Assembly (NCBI RefSeq): GCF_900142395.1
Contig: NZ_FRAS01000020.1
Span: 1 to 64,000 of the forward strand
Direction: 5' to 3'
Origin: Hymenobacter psychrotolerans DSM 18569
GTDB lineage: Bacteria > Bacteroidota > Bacteroidia > Cytophagales > Hymenobacteraceae
Length of the DNA stretch: 64,000 nucleotides
In this document: positions 17,014-25,764 of the stretch, in pieces
Position numbering within the stretch: the first letter of the stretch is position 1
Layout: the number at the start of each line of letters is the position of its first letter
Notes under the pieces: model-generated
Told to the model about the DNA's origin: nothing
The model's input: only the letters and a program-made list of their open reading frames with translations
Database searches by the model: none
Position numbers and translations under genes: made by a program

Positions 17014-17044
17014 TTGGATGCCGGCCGAAAGGCGGCTACCTTTG
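17014..17044 (+). promoter_or_regulatory. Bacteroidota-type promoter of the oxoamine synthase gene
   Basis: TTGG at 17014-17017 and TACCTTTG at 17037-17044 are separated by the spacing expected for the TTG/TAnnTTTG promoter (20 nt from TTG to TA). It lies ~88 bp before the start codon. A second TAnnTTTG match (TAACTTTG, ~17055) follows downstream. Confidence 0.65.
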
Positions 17045-17131
17045 CGGATTGCCATAACTTTGTACATTACTTGAGCGTTAGGCCCTCGGGCGTAATGTCC
17101 CGTTTTCGTTTCACATTCAACCCGTTCCCTC

Positions 17132-18382
17132 GTGGATCTATTTGAAAAGATTGCCGCCAACCGCGGCCCGCTGGGTAGCCATTCACACTACGCGCACGGC
17201 TATTTCACTTTCCCCAAGCTGGAAGGCGAGATTAAGCCCCGTATGATTTTTCGCGGTAAAGAGGTGCTTACCTGGAGCCTGAACAACTACCTGGGCCTGG
17301 CCAACCACCCCGAAGTACGCAAGGCCGACGCCGACGCCGCTGCCGAATATGGCATGGCGCTGCCCATGGGGGCCCGCATGATGTCCGGCAACTCTAACCT
17401 GCACGAGCAACTGGAAAACGAACTGGCGGAGTTTGTGCAGAAGCCCGAGTGTATGCTGCTCAACTTCGGCTACCAGGGTGTGGTATCTATTATTGATGCC
17501 ATGGTAGGCCGCCACGACGTAATTGTATACGACGCCGAGTCGCACGCCTGCATCATTGATGGGGTGCGCCTGCACGCGGGCAAGCGCTTCGTGTACGTGC
17601 ACAACGATATGCAAAGCCTGGAGAAGCAGCTGGAGCGCGCCCAGCGCATCATCGACGAAACCGGCGGCGGTATTCTGGTAATTACGGAAGGCGTGTTCGG
17701 CATGTCGGGCAACCAGGGCGACCTGCGTGGCGTGGTGGCGTTGAAGGAAAAATACCAGTTCCGTCTGTTCGTAGACGATGCCCACGGCTTCGGCACCATG
17801 GGCGCTACAGGCGCCGGAACGGGCGAAGAACAGGGTGTTCAGGACGGTATCGACCTTTATTTTTCAACGTTTGCCAAGAGCATGGCCAGCATCGGTGCAT
17901 TCGTGGCCGGCCCCGAGAACGTAATTGAATATTTGCGCTACAACATGCGCAGCCAGATTTTCGCCAAAAGCCTGCCCATGCCGCTCGTAGTGGGCGCTTT
18001 GAAGCGCCTGGAGCTGCTGCGTACCCAGCCCGAGCTGAAGGAAAACCTCTGGACCATTGTGCGGGCTCTGCAAAGCGGCCTGCGCGAAAAAGGCTTCAAT
18101 ATCGGCAGCACCAGCTCGCCCGTAACGCCGGTACTGCTGGAAGGCCAGATTCCGGATGCTACGCAGGTAACCTTCGATCTACGTGAGAATCACGGCATTT
18201 TCTGCTCTATCGTGGTGTATCCGGTAGTGCCGAAGGGCGTGATTATGCTCCGCATCATTCCCACCGCAGTACACACCCTCGACGATGTGGCCGTTACCAT
18301 CAAGGCCTTCGAGGCGGTGAAGGAGAAGCTGCAGAAAGGGCTTTATTCCAAAGCAGAAGTACCTGCCGGGCTGCAGAACTAG
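17132..18382 (+). CDS. spt: Alpha-oxoamine synthase, probable serine palmitoyltransferase
   Basis: PLP enzyme of the KBL/BioF/ALAS/SPT family; in Bacteroidota the likely role is condensing serine with an acyl-CoA, the first step of sphingolipid synthesis. The frame starts at GTG 17132 and gives 416 residues. Motifs: LNNYLGLANHPEVRKA near the N-terminus, FVDDAHGFGTMGATG around the cofactor aspartate, and STFAKSMASIGAF with the PLP lysine at K249. The HYAHGYFTFPKLEGE segment resembles the start of bacterial SPTs. BioF or Kbl activity cannot be excluded by sequence alone. It has its own promoter and terminator. Confidence 0.75.
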   Translation: MDLFEKIAANRGPLGSHSHYAHGYFTFPKLEGEIKPRMIFRGKEVLTWSLNNYLGLANHPEVRKADADAAAEYGMALPMGARMMSGNSNLHEQLENELAEFVQKPECMLLNFGYQGVVSIIDAMVGRHDVIVYDAESHACIIDGVRLHAGKRFVYVHNDMQSLEKQLERAQRIIDETGGGILVITEGVFGMSGNQGDLRGVVALKEKYQFRLFVDDAHGFGTMGATGAGTGEEQGVQDGIDLYFSTFAKSMASIGAFVAGPENVIEYLRYNMRSQIFAKSLPMPLVVGALKRLELLRTQPELKENLWTIVRALQSGLREKGFNIGSTSSPVTPVLLEGQIPDATQVTFDLRENHGIFCSIVVYPVVPKGVIMLRIIPTAVHTLDDVAVTIKAFEAVKEKLQKGLYSKAEVPAGLQN

Positions 18383-18393
18383 TTTGTGCTTTG

Positions 18394-18441
18394 CTAAATA
18401 CAAAAGCCGGTGCCCCCGTGGGTACCGGCTTTTGTATTTAG
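18394..18441 (+). terminator. Intrinsic terminator after the oxoamine synthase gene
   Basis: CTAAATACAAAAGCCGGT and ACCGGCTTTTGTATTTAG form a long stem, with TTTT within the descending arm. Confidence 0.85.
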
Positions 18442-18623
18442 TACTATTCTATGATGGTGATGAAGTAGCTGAAACGCGTGAGAAGGGGTTTCATAGGTGA
18501 AAAGCGCCTCCCAAGCCTGAAAAACGGCATTAATAAAAAAAGTTGGCAACTTGCTTGTATTTGAAATCCCTGTATATTAGGCCCGTTGAAACTAAATTTT
18601 CCACTCCACACAACCCCTCTCAC

Positions 18624-18896
18624 ATGAGCAATTTCAGCCAACTCAAGGACCTCGTTATGGGCCTGGAAAGCGACTTCGAGAAATTCTATGACAAGAACAA
18701 CTCGGCTGCCGGCACCCGCGTGCGCAAAGGCATGCAGGAGCTGAAGAACATGGCCCAGAGCATCCGCACGGAAGTACAGAACGCTAAGAACAGCGCCGCT
18801 GGTGCTGCTCCGGCTGCTGGCAAAGCTGCTCCGGCTGCTAAGAAAGCCGCTCCGGCTGCTGCCAAGAAGGCTGCTCCCGCTGCCAAGAAAAAGTAG
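18624..18896 (+). CDS. Histone H1-like (Hc1-type) nucleoid protein
   Basis: A 90-residue basic protein. Residues 1-~57 (MSNFSQLKDLVMGLESDFEK...RVRKGMQELKNMAQSIRTEV) form the conserved helical part of the Hc1-like family common in Bacteroidota. The C-terminal third is a lysine/alanine/proline tail of AAPAAKK repeats like that of eukaryotic H1. It probably binds and compacts DNA without sequence specificity. ATG at 18624 is chosen because the upstream frame lacks family features. It shares its terminator with convergent tyrS. Confidence 0.88.
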   Translation: MSNFSQLKDLVMGLESDFEKFYDKNNSAAGTRVRKGMQELKNMAQSIRTEVQNAKNSAAGAAPAAGKAAPAAKKAAPAAAKKAAPAAKKK

Positions 18897-18927
18897 TCTG
18901 GTACCACGCGTCGCGTGGTAGCTATAC

Positions 18928-18979
18928 ACCACACAAAAAAGCCCTGCCGATATTTCGGCAGGGCTTTTTTGTGTGGTGG
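18928..18979. terminator. Bidirectional terminator between the H1-like gene and tyrS
   Basis: CACCACACAAAAAAGCCC... pairs with its complement ...GGGCTTTTTTGTGTGGTG around CGATATTTCG. T-runs are present in both orientations and the two genes converge here. Confidence 0.93.
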
Positions 18980-18988
18980 CAAGCCGGG

Positions 18989-20284
18989 TTATACCAGCTT
19001 AATCAGGAAGTAGCTTTTGCCCTTCTGGGCTACCAGGTACTTGTCCAGCAGCGGCGCAATGGCCTCCGCGGTCTGCTCCAGCGTGACTTTCTGCCGGTTG
19101 AGCTTCACGCCGTTGTTCTGCACCATCTTGCGGGCCTCGCCTTTGGAGGAGAAGATGATGTTGCCGGAAGCCGTGCTGAGCAGCGTGAGGGCATCCAGGC
19201 CCGCCAGTTCCGCGCGCGGTACCTCCACGTGCGGGACTCCGGCAAATACGTCCAGTAGCGTGGCCTCGTCGAGGCTGCTTAGCTCACCGCCACCGAACAA
19301 CACCTGCGAGGCGGCCAGAGCCGCTTCGTAAGCCGCTTCGGAGTGCACCCGGATGGTGACGTCCTTGGCCAGGGCCTTTTGCAGCACGCGCAGGTGCGGC
19401 GCCTGGGCGTGCTCAGCTTCCAGAGCCTCAATTTCGGACTGCGGCAGCAGCGTAAACACGCGGATGAGGCGGGGCACGTCGGCGTCGGCGGCGTTTAGGA
19501 AGAACTGGTAGAACTGGTAGGGCGAGGTCATGGTGGGGTCGAGCCACACGGTGCCGGTTTCGCTCTTGCCGTACTTGGTGCCATCGGCCTTAGTGATAAG
19601 CTGGCCGGTGAGGGCGTAGGCTTTGCCCTCGCCACCCGACATGCGCCGGATCAGCTCGGTGCCGGTCGTGATGTTGCCCCACTGGTCACTGGCGCCCATC
19701 TGCAACGTCGTGCCCAACTCCTTATAGAGGTGGAAGAAGTCGTAGCCCTGCAGCAGCTGGTAGCTGAACTCGGTGTAGCTCAGGCCCTCGGCGCCCGACT
19801 CTTCGTTGCCGCTGATGCGGCGCTTTACCGAGTCTTTGGCCATCATGTAGTTCACGGTGAGGTGCTTGCCCACTTCGCGCAGGAACTGCAGGAAGCCGAA
19901 CTCCTTGAACCAGTCGTAGTTGTTCACCACTTTGGCGCCGGTGGGGCCTTCCGAGAAGTCGAGAAACTTCTCCAGCTGAGCCTGGATGCCGGCCTGATTG
20001 CGGCGCAGCGCCTCCTCATCCAGCAGGTTGCGCTCCGCCGACTTGCCTGATGGGTCGCCAATCATGCCGGTGGCGCCGCCTACCAGCGCCAGCGGGCGGT
20101 GGCCGGCGCGCTGCAGGTGCACCAGCAGCATAATAGTGGCCAGGTTGCCGATGTGCAGCGACGGCGCGGTAGGGTCGAAGCCGATGTAGCCGGTAATGGG
20201 CGCGTTCTGGCGCAGGTGCTCGTCGGTGCCGGGCATCATGTCGTGAAACATGCCGCGCCAGCGCAGTTCGTCGATTAGGTTCAA
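18989..20284 (-). CDS. tyrS: Tyrosyl-tRNA synthetase
   Basis: Class I synthetase that charges tRNA-Tyr. The HIGH motif appears as HIGN at residues 44-47 and KMSKS as KYGKS at 237-241; a C-terminal S4 RNA-binding domain carries GEARKMVQNNGVKLN. The probable start is TTG at 20284, giving 431 residues, the normal length. The longer frame upstream runs through ATGAGTGA repeats (translated SFTHLLIHS) and past the divergent promoter, so it is unlikely to be translated. Divergent from holA. Confidence 0.93.
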   Translation of the reverse strand: MNLIDELRWRGMFHDMMPGTDEHLRQNAPITGYIGFDPTAPSLHIGNLATIMLLVHLQRAGHRPLALVGGATGMIGDPSGKSAERNLLDEEALRRNQAGIQAQLEKFLDFSEGPTGAKVVNNYDWFKEFGFLQFLREVGKHLTVNYMMAKDSVKRRISGNEESGAEGLSYTEFSYQLLQGYDFFHLYKELGTTLQMGASDQWGNITTGTELIRRMSGGEGKAYALTGQLITKADGTKYGKSETGTVWLDPTMTSPYQFYQFFLNAADADVPRLIRVFTLLPQSEIEALEAEHAQAPHLRVLQKALAKDVTIRVHSEAAYEAALAASQVLFGGGELSSLDEATLLDVFAGVPHVEVPRAELAGLDALTLLSTASGNIIFSSKGEARKMVQNNGVKLNRQKVTLEQTAEAIAPLLDKYLVAQKGKSYFLIKLV

Positions 20285-20466
20285 TGAGTGAATGAGTAAA
20301 TGAGTGAAGGAGTGACCAGACGCAGTAGCTGAAGCATCCGGTTGTAATGGAAGACAAAGGTAAAGGCTGCAATGGTACCTTTGTTTATGGGAGTGAAATC
20401 GGCCGCCGTGCCGGAAACTCATTCACTCATTCACTCATTCACTCATTCACTCATTCACTCATTCAT
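20284..20466. repeat. ATGAGTGA/TCATTCAC reiterations abutting both tyrS and holA starts
   Basis: Left block 20284-20316 and right block 20417-20466 carry the same reiterated octamer in opposite orientation. Each reads TCATTCAC in the sense of its own gene and ends at or within a few bases of that gene's TTG start. Because the promoters lie between the blocks, the two arms are in different transcripts and cannot pair in mRNA here. Confidence 0.85.
20355..20383. promoter_or_regulatory. Divergent tyrS and holA promoters
   Basis: CAAAGGTA (20355-20362, TACCTTTG on the - strand) and TACCTTTG (20376-20383, + strand) are identical -7 elements facing apart with 13 bp between them. Upstream -33 elements are not clear. 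The geometry implies that the two polymerases compete for overlapping space. Confidence 0.65.
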
Positions 20467-20469
20467 CCC

Positions 20470-21546
20470 TTGACCCTCACGCCCGACGAAATCCTGAAGC
20501 AGCTCCAGCAGCGACAGTTTGCGCCCGTGTACTTTCTGCAGGGGGAGGAGCCGTACTATATTGATCTGGTGGCCGACCTGCTGGAGAAAACCGTGCTGCA
20601 GGAGCACGAAAAGGGCTTCAACCAAGTAGTGCTCTACGGCAAGGACACCGACGTAGCCGGCATCCTGGGCCAGGCCAAGCGCTTCCCCATGATGGCCGAA
20701 CGCTCCGTCGTGATTGTGAAAGAGGCGCAGGCCGTGGCCGACCTGGAAGCGGAGAAGACGTGGCCGTTTCTGGAGGCGTACCTGCGCAATCCGCTGCAAA
20801 GCACGGTGCTGGTGCTCTGCTACAAGCACAAAACGCTGGACGCCCGCAAAAAGCTGGGCAAGCTGCTGGCCGGCGACAAAAAGGAAGCCGCGCCCGCCGG
20901 CACGGTGCTGCTCACCAGCAAAAAGCTCTACGACAACCAGGTGGCGCCCTGGCTCAGCCAGTACGTGCGCAGCAAAGGCCAGCAGATTACGCCCCAGGCC
21001 ACGGCCATGCTGGCCGAGTACATCGGGGCTGAGCTGGGCCGCCTGACGAATGAGGTAGACAAGATGCTCATCAACCTGCTGCCCGGCCACAGTATCGACG
21101 AGGACCTGGTGCAGCGCATGGTGGGCATCAGCAAGGAGTACAACATCTTCGAGCTGCAGAGCGCCGTAGTGCGCCGCGACGTGCTCAAGGCCAACCGCAT
21201 TCTGCTCTACTTCGAGGCCAACCCCAAGAACAACCCGCTCATCCCGAACCTGACGCTGCTGTTCAACTACTTCTCGCGCCTGCTGGTGCTGCACCAGAAC
21301 CCCAACCCCTCGGAAGCCGACTGGCTGAAAATGGGCCTGCGCTTCCCTATGCAGCGCCGCGACTACCAAACCGGCCTGAAGGTGTTCGACTTCCACCGCA
21401 CCCGCGACATCGTGCACCTGATCCGCCGCGCCGACGCCCAGAGCAAAGGCATCGACTCGGGCTCCATGACCGACGGCGAAATCCTGCGGGAGCTGATCTG
21501 GCTCATCATCCACCCCGTGCCGCTGCACGCCGTGGTGGGGGCCTGA
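20470..21546 (+). CDS. holA: DNA polymerase III delta subunit
   Basis: Clamp-loader subunit that opens the beta clamp. The most likely start is TTG at 20470 (TLTPDEILKQLQQRQFAPVYFLQGEEPYYID), giving 358 residues; upstream the frame only translates the octamer repeats (HSLIHSFTHSLIH). Family features include FLQGEEPYYIDLVADLLE at the N-terminus, FPMMAERSVVIVKEA, and a C-terminal helical collar domain (NPKNNPLIPNLTLLFNYFSRLL). The hairpin at 21555 follows directly. Confidence 0.9.
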   Translation: MTLTPDEILKQLQQRQFAPVYFLQGEEPYYIDLVADLLEKTVLQEHEKGFNQVVLYGKDTDVAGILGQAKRFPMMAERSVVIVKEAQAVADLEAEKTWPFLEAYLRNPLQSTVLVLCYKHKTLDARKKLGKLLAGDKKEAAPAGTVLLTSKKLYDNQVAPWLSQYVRSKGQQITPQATAMLAEYIGAELGRLTNEVDKMLINLLPGHSIDEDLVQRMVGISKEYNIFELQSAVVRRDVLKANRILLYFEANPKNNPLIPNLTLLFNYFSRLLVLHQNPNPSEADWLKMGLRFPMQRRDYQTGLKVFDFHRTRDIVHLIRRADAQSKGIDSGSMTDGEILRELIWLIIHPVPLHAVVGA

Positions 21547-21554
21547 TAAACCAA

Positions 21555-21587
21555 CCTGTCATCCTGAGCGGAGCGAAGGATGACAGG
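21555..21587. repeat. GTCATCCTGAGCGGAGC palindrome after holA
   Basis: CCTGTCATCCT and AGGATGACAGG form a perfect 11-bp stem around GAGCGGAGCGA. It is a short relative of the repeat at 54185. It may act as holA's 3' hairpin, but no T-run follows. Confidence 0.7.
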
Positions 21588-21599
21588 TGGTGCGAACCA

Positions 21600-21636
21600 A
21601 AGGAAATTTTTCTTCGTTTAAAAGAAAAATTTCCTT
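21600..21636. promoter_or_regulatory. 15-bp perfect palindrome before the Xre/RES pair
   Basis: AAGGAAATTTTTCTT and AAGAAAAATTTCCTT are exact complements around CGTTTAA, 27 bp before the antitoxin ATG. It could be the holA terminator or the operator bound by the Xre-like antitoxin. Confidence 0.5.
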
Positions 21637-21662
21637 AGCTTCGATTGCTAATCCCTGATGCC

Positions 21663-22124
21663 ATGGCCGCTACACTCACAAAACCCAAACTCACGACTGC
21701 GCTGCCCGCGCCTTTGCGGAAGAAATGGGCGGCCTGGAGCCGCACCGGGCAGGACTCGTTTGCGCTGGTGATGGAAGCGCGCAAAGGTCTGCCGGCCGCC
21801 ACGGCTTTTGAGGTGGCCGACGCGTTTCAGCTGCAGGCCAGCCAGCTGGAGGCCATCTACGAGCTTTCTACCAAGACACTGCGCAGCTACACCCAGGAAA
21901 ACCGCAACCTGAACGCCAGCAGCAGCGAGAAGACGCTCAAGATTATTGCGCTCTATGAAACCGGCATCGAGGTGTTCGGCGATGCGGCGGCGTTTTTGCG
22001 CTGGCTGAGCAAGCCCGCCCACGGCCTCGACGGCGAGGTGCCGCTGCGCCTGCTCGAAACCAGCGGCGGCATTGATCTGGTGGAGGAGGAGCTGACGCGC
22101 ATTGCCTACGGCGACCTGGCCTAG
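21663..22124 (+). CDS. Xre/MbcA/ParS-type antitoxin of a RES-Xre pair
   Basis: Antitoxin that binds a RES toxin and represses the operon. The 153-residue protein has an N-terminal Xre-like helical region (FEVADAFQLQASQLEAIYELSTKTLRSY) and a C-terminal DUF2384-type toxin-binding domain (ALYETGIEVFGDAAAFLRWLSKPAHGLDGEVPLRLL). TTG at 21645 in the same frame is an alternative start. The ~100-bp gap to the RES gene is larger than usual and contains partial inverted repeats. Confidence 0.85.
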   Translation: MAATLTKPKLTTALPAPLRKKWAAWSRTGQDSFALVMEARKGLPAATAFEVADAFQLQASQLEAIYELSTKTLRSYTQENRNLNASSSEKTLKIIALYETGIEVFGDAAAFLRWLSKPAHGLDGEVPLRLLETSGGIDLVEEELTRIAYGDLA

Positions 22125-22228
22125 GAGTAGTAAGATGTGAGTAGGTGGATTGATTGGATGCAGTTTTTGGGTGTGCGATGATTCGTTTCTGTCTTGCTAC
22201 TTTATACTCACATCTGAATACTTAATTG

Positions 22229-22690
22229 ATGCAGGTATACCGCATCTGCCTGGCTAAATATGCCGACGACCTGTTTGCCTCGGGCCGCCGTGCCCGCTGG
22301 AACACCCAGGATAAATTCGTGATTTATACGGCCGCTTCCCGCGCGCTGGCCTGCCTCGAAAACGTGGTGCACCGCAGCGGCGAAGGCCTCAACGACCAGT
22401 TTCGGGTGCTCGTGATTGATGTGCCCGATGATGTAGCCGTGGAGGAGATAACGACCGCGCAGCTGCCCGTCGGCTGGGAAAAAGCCAGCCGCTACAGCCT
22501 CTGCCAGCCCCTCGGCGACGCGTGGTATGAGCGCCGCAGCGCGGCCGTGCTGCGCGTGCCCTCGTCCATCGTGCCGCAGGAGTTCAACTACATCCTGCAC
22601 ACCCGCCACCCCGATTTCAAGCGCATCCGCATCGTGGCCCGTGAGGAGTTCCGGTTCGACGCCCGGATTAAGGCCGCCGACGCACTTTAG
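22229..22690 (+). CDS. RES-domain toxin
   Basis: RES toxins deplete cellular NAD+ (shown for family members). The 153-residue protein has the family pattern MQVYRICLAKYADD, R-R-A-R-W-N-T, VIYTAASRALACLENVVH, and a C-terminal PSSIVPQEFNYILHTRHPDF segment. The conserved Arg, Tyr and Ser/Glu positions of the ADP-ribosyl-transferase-like fold appear present. ATG at 22229 is preferred over the adjacent TTG. Order (antitoxin first) is typical for RES-Xre systems. Confidence 0.85.
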   Translation: MQVYRICLAKYADDLFASGRRARWNTQDKFVIYTAASRALACLENVVHRSGEGLNDQFRVLVIDVPDDVAVEEITTAQLPVGWEKASRYSLCQPLGDAWYERRSAAVLRVPSSIVPQEFNYILHTRHPDFKRIRIVAREEFRFDARIKAADAL

Positions 22691-22742
22691 GCTGGTTTCC
22701 TGAAAGCCCACTCCATCTGCTCCGATAGCTGTTTCACGCCTT

Positions 22743-23006
22743 ATGCAAGTCCTCGACATCATTCCCGTATCACCCAAAGAAACCTTTCTCATCGGCTACT
22801 TGGCGGGGCCGGTGCCGCCGGGCCAGTGGGCGCTGAAAGTGAACGGCGAAACCATGGCCGTGCTGGATATATTGGGGGAGGCGCAGGTGCAGGCCGGCCC
22901 CAAAGGCAAGCTGGCCCCGCCGCGCGTGCTGGAATGCCGCGGCCCGGTAGACCGCCGCGCCATCGACTTTACCCGCGACGAGGTGACGCTGGAGCGGCCG
23001 GAGTAG
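22743..23006 (+). CDS. Small hypothetical protein
   Basis: Not recognised. 87 residues beginning MQVLDIIPVSPKETFLIGYLAG with no signal peptide, helix or cysteine motif; probably a small beta-rich protein. It follows the RES toxin by ~50 bp and is terminated by a strong hairpin, so it may be cotranscribed with the toxin-antitoxin pair. GC content and codon use look normal for the genome. Confidence 0.6.
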   Translation: MQVLDIIPVSPKETFLIGYLAGPVPPGQWALKVNGETMAVLDILGEAQVQAGPKGKLAPPRVLECRGPVDRRAIDFTRDEVTLERPE

Positions 23007-23007
23007 C

Positions 23008-23059
23008 TACCACGCAAAACCGCCACTGCTGAGTTCGGCAGTGGCGGTTTTGCGTGGTA
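23008..23059. terminator. Bidirectional terminator
   Basis: TACCACGCAAAACCGCCACTGC pairs almost perfectly with GGCAGTGGCGGTTTTGCGTGGTA around TGAGTTC. It sits between convergent genes (22743 + and 23087 -). Confidence 0.9.
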
Positions 23060-23086
23060 TGAAAATCTGCTGCTTACCGGCCCGGG

Positions 23087-25552
23087 TTATTGCAGCACAA
23101 TCCGCTGGGCCGACAGCACTTGGCCTGCAGGTGCCAGCACGCGCAGGAAGTACAGGCCCCGGGCCAGGTGGCCAACTGGGAGAGAAGCGGTTTTGGTGGA
23201 GCCCAGCGCCCACTGCCCAACCCGGACGCCCCGGCTGTCGAACAAGGCGGCTGTGGCGCCGCCGCTGGCCGGCAGGTGCAGCAGGGCAGTTGCCGGATTT
23301 GGATAGGCGCTCCACACCCCGCGGGCGGCCGTGGCTGGCCCCGTAGCGGAGAGGGGCCCTGCTCCACTCGTGTTCAGAAACGCCGCTACGCTGTTGCCAT
23401 CCAGGTCCACGCTCACCAGGTCCGGGAGGGCGTCGCCATCAAGCTGGCCCACAGCCATATCCCAGCCGTAGCCGAAGAGCGGAATTTCGGGCAGCGCCGA
23501 GAAGCTGGTGTTGCCTACATTCTGGAATACCTGCACCCGGTCGATGCCGCTGCTGGAAACCAGCAAATCCACGAAGCCGTCCCCGTTGAGGTCGGCGGCC
23601 TGTACTTTGGTGGAATTCTGGGCCGTTGTGAACGTTTGGGCCGGCCCGAAGCGGGTGCCTGCCTGGTTTAGCCGTAGTTGCAGGGCATCGTCGGTGCGGA
23701 TGAGCAGGTCGGGCCACTGGTCGCCGTTTACGTCGGCGACCAGCACCTGCTCGGTCTGGTTGGGCGTGGAGTACGTGACGAGCGGCGCAAATGCGTTGTT
23801 TCCCAGGTTGCGCATCACGCCCACCGTCGAGGCGTTGTACATCGGCAAGGTCAGCACCAGGTCGGGGCGGCCGTCCCGGTCTACATCGGCGGCCTCAATG
23901 GAATGCGGGAAGGAGCCGGTGGGTAGAAAAATGGCCTGACCCAGCTGTCCGTTGTTGTTCAGAAGCAGGTCAATGCCGAAGTTGCCATAGGTAGGCTCAG
24001 AACCGGCTACGGCCACGTCGTAGCGGCCGTCGCCGTTGAAGTCGGCCGTCGTGACGCCCCCGATACCGTTGCCGGAGCGCTGAATCCACTGCGTGTTGCG
24101 GGTCGGGAAGCCGCCCTGCCCATCGTTGGTGTAAACCGTGAAGGTGGAGTTGCTGTAGTGCGTTATCAGAATCTCGGGGCGGTTGTCGCCGGTGAGGTCA
24201 CGGGCTACAATAAAGCCCGGCCCCAGCCCGGAAATACCCCAGGCCCGGGCCGGCCCGAAATGGCCGTCGCCGCGGCCCAGCAGCACGCTCATGTCGCCGG
24301 CCGAGCCGCCGAAGGAGCCGCCGGCCACGGCGGCATCCAGCAGGCCGTCGCCGTTCAGGTCCGCCAGCGTCACGCGCGAGCCAAAGTGGCTGAGCACCGA
24401 CGACGAGGGGCTTTGGAAGAGACCGTTGCCCCGGTTCGGCATCAGCGTCAGGTTGTGCTGGCCGGTGGAAGCGGCGTCAGCGCTGAGCAGGTCGGGGCGG
24501 CCATCGCCGGTAAAATCGGCCACAGCTACATCCTGCGGGCCACCGCTGGTCAGGTAGTGGCGGGCGGTGCCGAAGTAGCCCGTGGCCAGGCCCGGCAGCA
24601 CCGTCACGCTGTTGCTGACGTCATTGCTTGTAATCAGCTCCAGCCGGTTGTCGCCGTCCAGATCGGCGGCGCGCATAGCGGTGGGCAGGTTGCCTACCCG
24701 GAACCGGATGCCCGGCGCCAGCCCGAAAGGATAGCCCAGGAAAACTAGCACCTCGTTCTGGTTGGGGTCGAGCTGCGCCAGGTCGGTCCGGCCGTCCTGG
24801 TTGAAGTCGGTGGCCAGCACTTCGGTGCCGTACGTAGCGGCCGGCAGCGACGACGACACCCCGGAACTGAACGTGCCGTTGCCGAGGCCATATAGCGTCC
24901 GGATGCTGCCCATGGGCGTGCCAGGCTGCGAAAGAAGCAGGTCCAGCTGGCCGTTGCGGTCAATATCAACCGTTGTAATACCCTGAAAAGCCAGGCCCCC
25001 CATTGTAGGCAGGGCAGTGAGCGTACCCGCAGTGCTGCCTACAAATACCTGAATAGAGCCGTTCAGAGTGCTGGCCGCCACAATATCGGGGTTGCTGTCG
25101 CCGGTGAAGTCGCCGGCCAGCAGGTGGGTGGGGTTGGCGAAAAGGCCCATGCCCAGGGAAGTGGCCGCCGCAAACGTCCCATTGCCGGTATTGAGCAGCA
25201 CCGAAATAGAGGCGGCAGTACGATTGCCCACCACCAGGTCGGGGCGGCCGTCGGCATTGAGGTCGGTGGCTACCAGGGCCTGCGGACCCCGCTGCACGGC
25301 ATACGGCGTGGCGGCGGCAAACACGCCGGCCCCCCGGCTCAGCGTCACGCTCACCACGTTCTGCGTTTCGCAGCTGGCCGCAATGTCGGGCCGGCCGTCG
25401 CCGTTGAAGTCGGCCGTGGCGAGATGGTAGGGCTTACCGGTAACAGGGGCGGTGCGCAGGCCATCGGGCAGTTGAAAACTGATGCTCTGGGCCTGCAGGG
25501 CGCCCGACAGAAGCACGGTAGCGCCGGCCAGCAACGGGTAGCGAAGCAGCAT
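23087..25552 (-). CDS. FG-GAP/VCBS-repeat surface protein with T9SS C-terminal domain
   Basis: An 821-residue secreted protein. The start at 25552 gives a signal peptide (MLLRYPLLAGATVLLSGALQAQ). Then follow about a dozen FG-GAP-type repeats, each with a D-x-[ND]-x-D-G-x-x-D calcium-binding loop such as DFNGDGRPDIAASCE and DLNADGRPDLVVG, predicting a beta-propeller. The last ~75 residues (YPNPATALLHLPASGG ... GLYFLRVLAPAGQ) match the type IX secretion sorting domain of gliding and Cytophaga-like bacteria. The ligand or adhesin role is unknown. Confidence 0.85.
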   Translation of the reverse strand: MLLRYPLLAGATVLLSGALQAQSISFQLPDGLRTAPVTGKPYHLATADFNGDGRPDIAASCETQNVVSVTLSRGAGVFAAATPYAVQRGPQALVATDLNADGRPDLVVGNRTAASISVLLNTGNGTFAAATSLGMGLFANPTHLLAGDFTGDSNPDIVAASTLNGSIQVFVGSTAGTLTALPTMGGLAFQGITTVDIDRNGQLDLLLSQPGTPMGSIRTLYGLGNGTFSSGVSSSLPAATYGTEVLATDFNQDGRTDLAQLDPNQNEVLVFLGYPFGLAPGIRFRVGNLPTAMRAADLDGDNRLELITSNDVSNSVTVLPGLATGYFGTARHYLTSGGPQDVAVADFTGDGRPDLLSADAASTGQHNLTLMPNRGNGLFQSPSSSVLSHFGSRVTLADLNGDGLLDAAVAGGSFGGSAGDMSVLLGRGDGHFGPARAWGISGLGPGFIVARDLTGDNRPEILITHYSNSTFTVYTNDGQGGFPTRNTQWIQRSGNGIGGVTTADFNGDGRYDVAVAGSEPTYGNFGIDLLLNNNGQLGQAIFLPTGSFPHSIEAADVDRDGRPDLVLTLPMYNASTVGVMRNLGNNAFAPLVTYSTPNQTEQVLVADVNGDQWPDLLIRTDDALQLRLNQAGTRFGPAQTFTTAQNSTKVQAADLNGDGFVDLLVSSSGIDRVQVFQNVGNTSFSALPEIPLFGYGWDMAVGQLDGDALPDLVSVDLDGNSVAAFLNTSGAGPLSATGPATAARGVWSAYPNPATALLHLPASGGATAALFDSRGVRVGQWALGSTKTASLPVGHLARGLYFLRVLAPAGQVLSAQRIVLQ

Positions 25553-25764
25553 AGAAGAAGGAAAAAGAAAAAAAGGAAATAGAAAAATAGCGGCGCAAGG
25601 TATCAGATGGCGGGCAGAAAATTGGTATCCTCCCCATACCAACCGGCGCAGCCTTATCGTTCGAAATAACCCGACGGGCCAGGGCAGAAGCGCAACTCAA
25701 GCGGGTTTTTCGCTACTTTTGGCCATATCCGGCCCTACTGGGCCGCTTCCCGTAACGCCGAGCA

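Noticed and set aside
20417..20466. Tandem octamer block considered as a CRISPR array
   Set aside because: Units are 8 nt and contiguous with no unique spacers, and the block is a 5' leader of holA.
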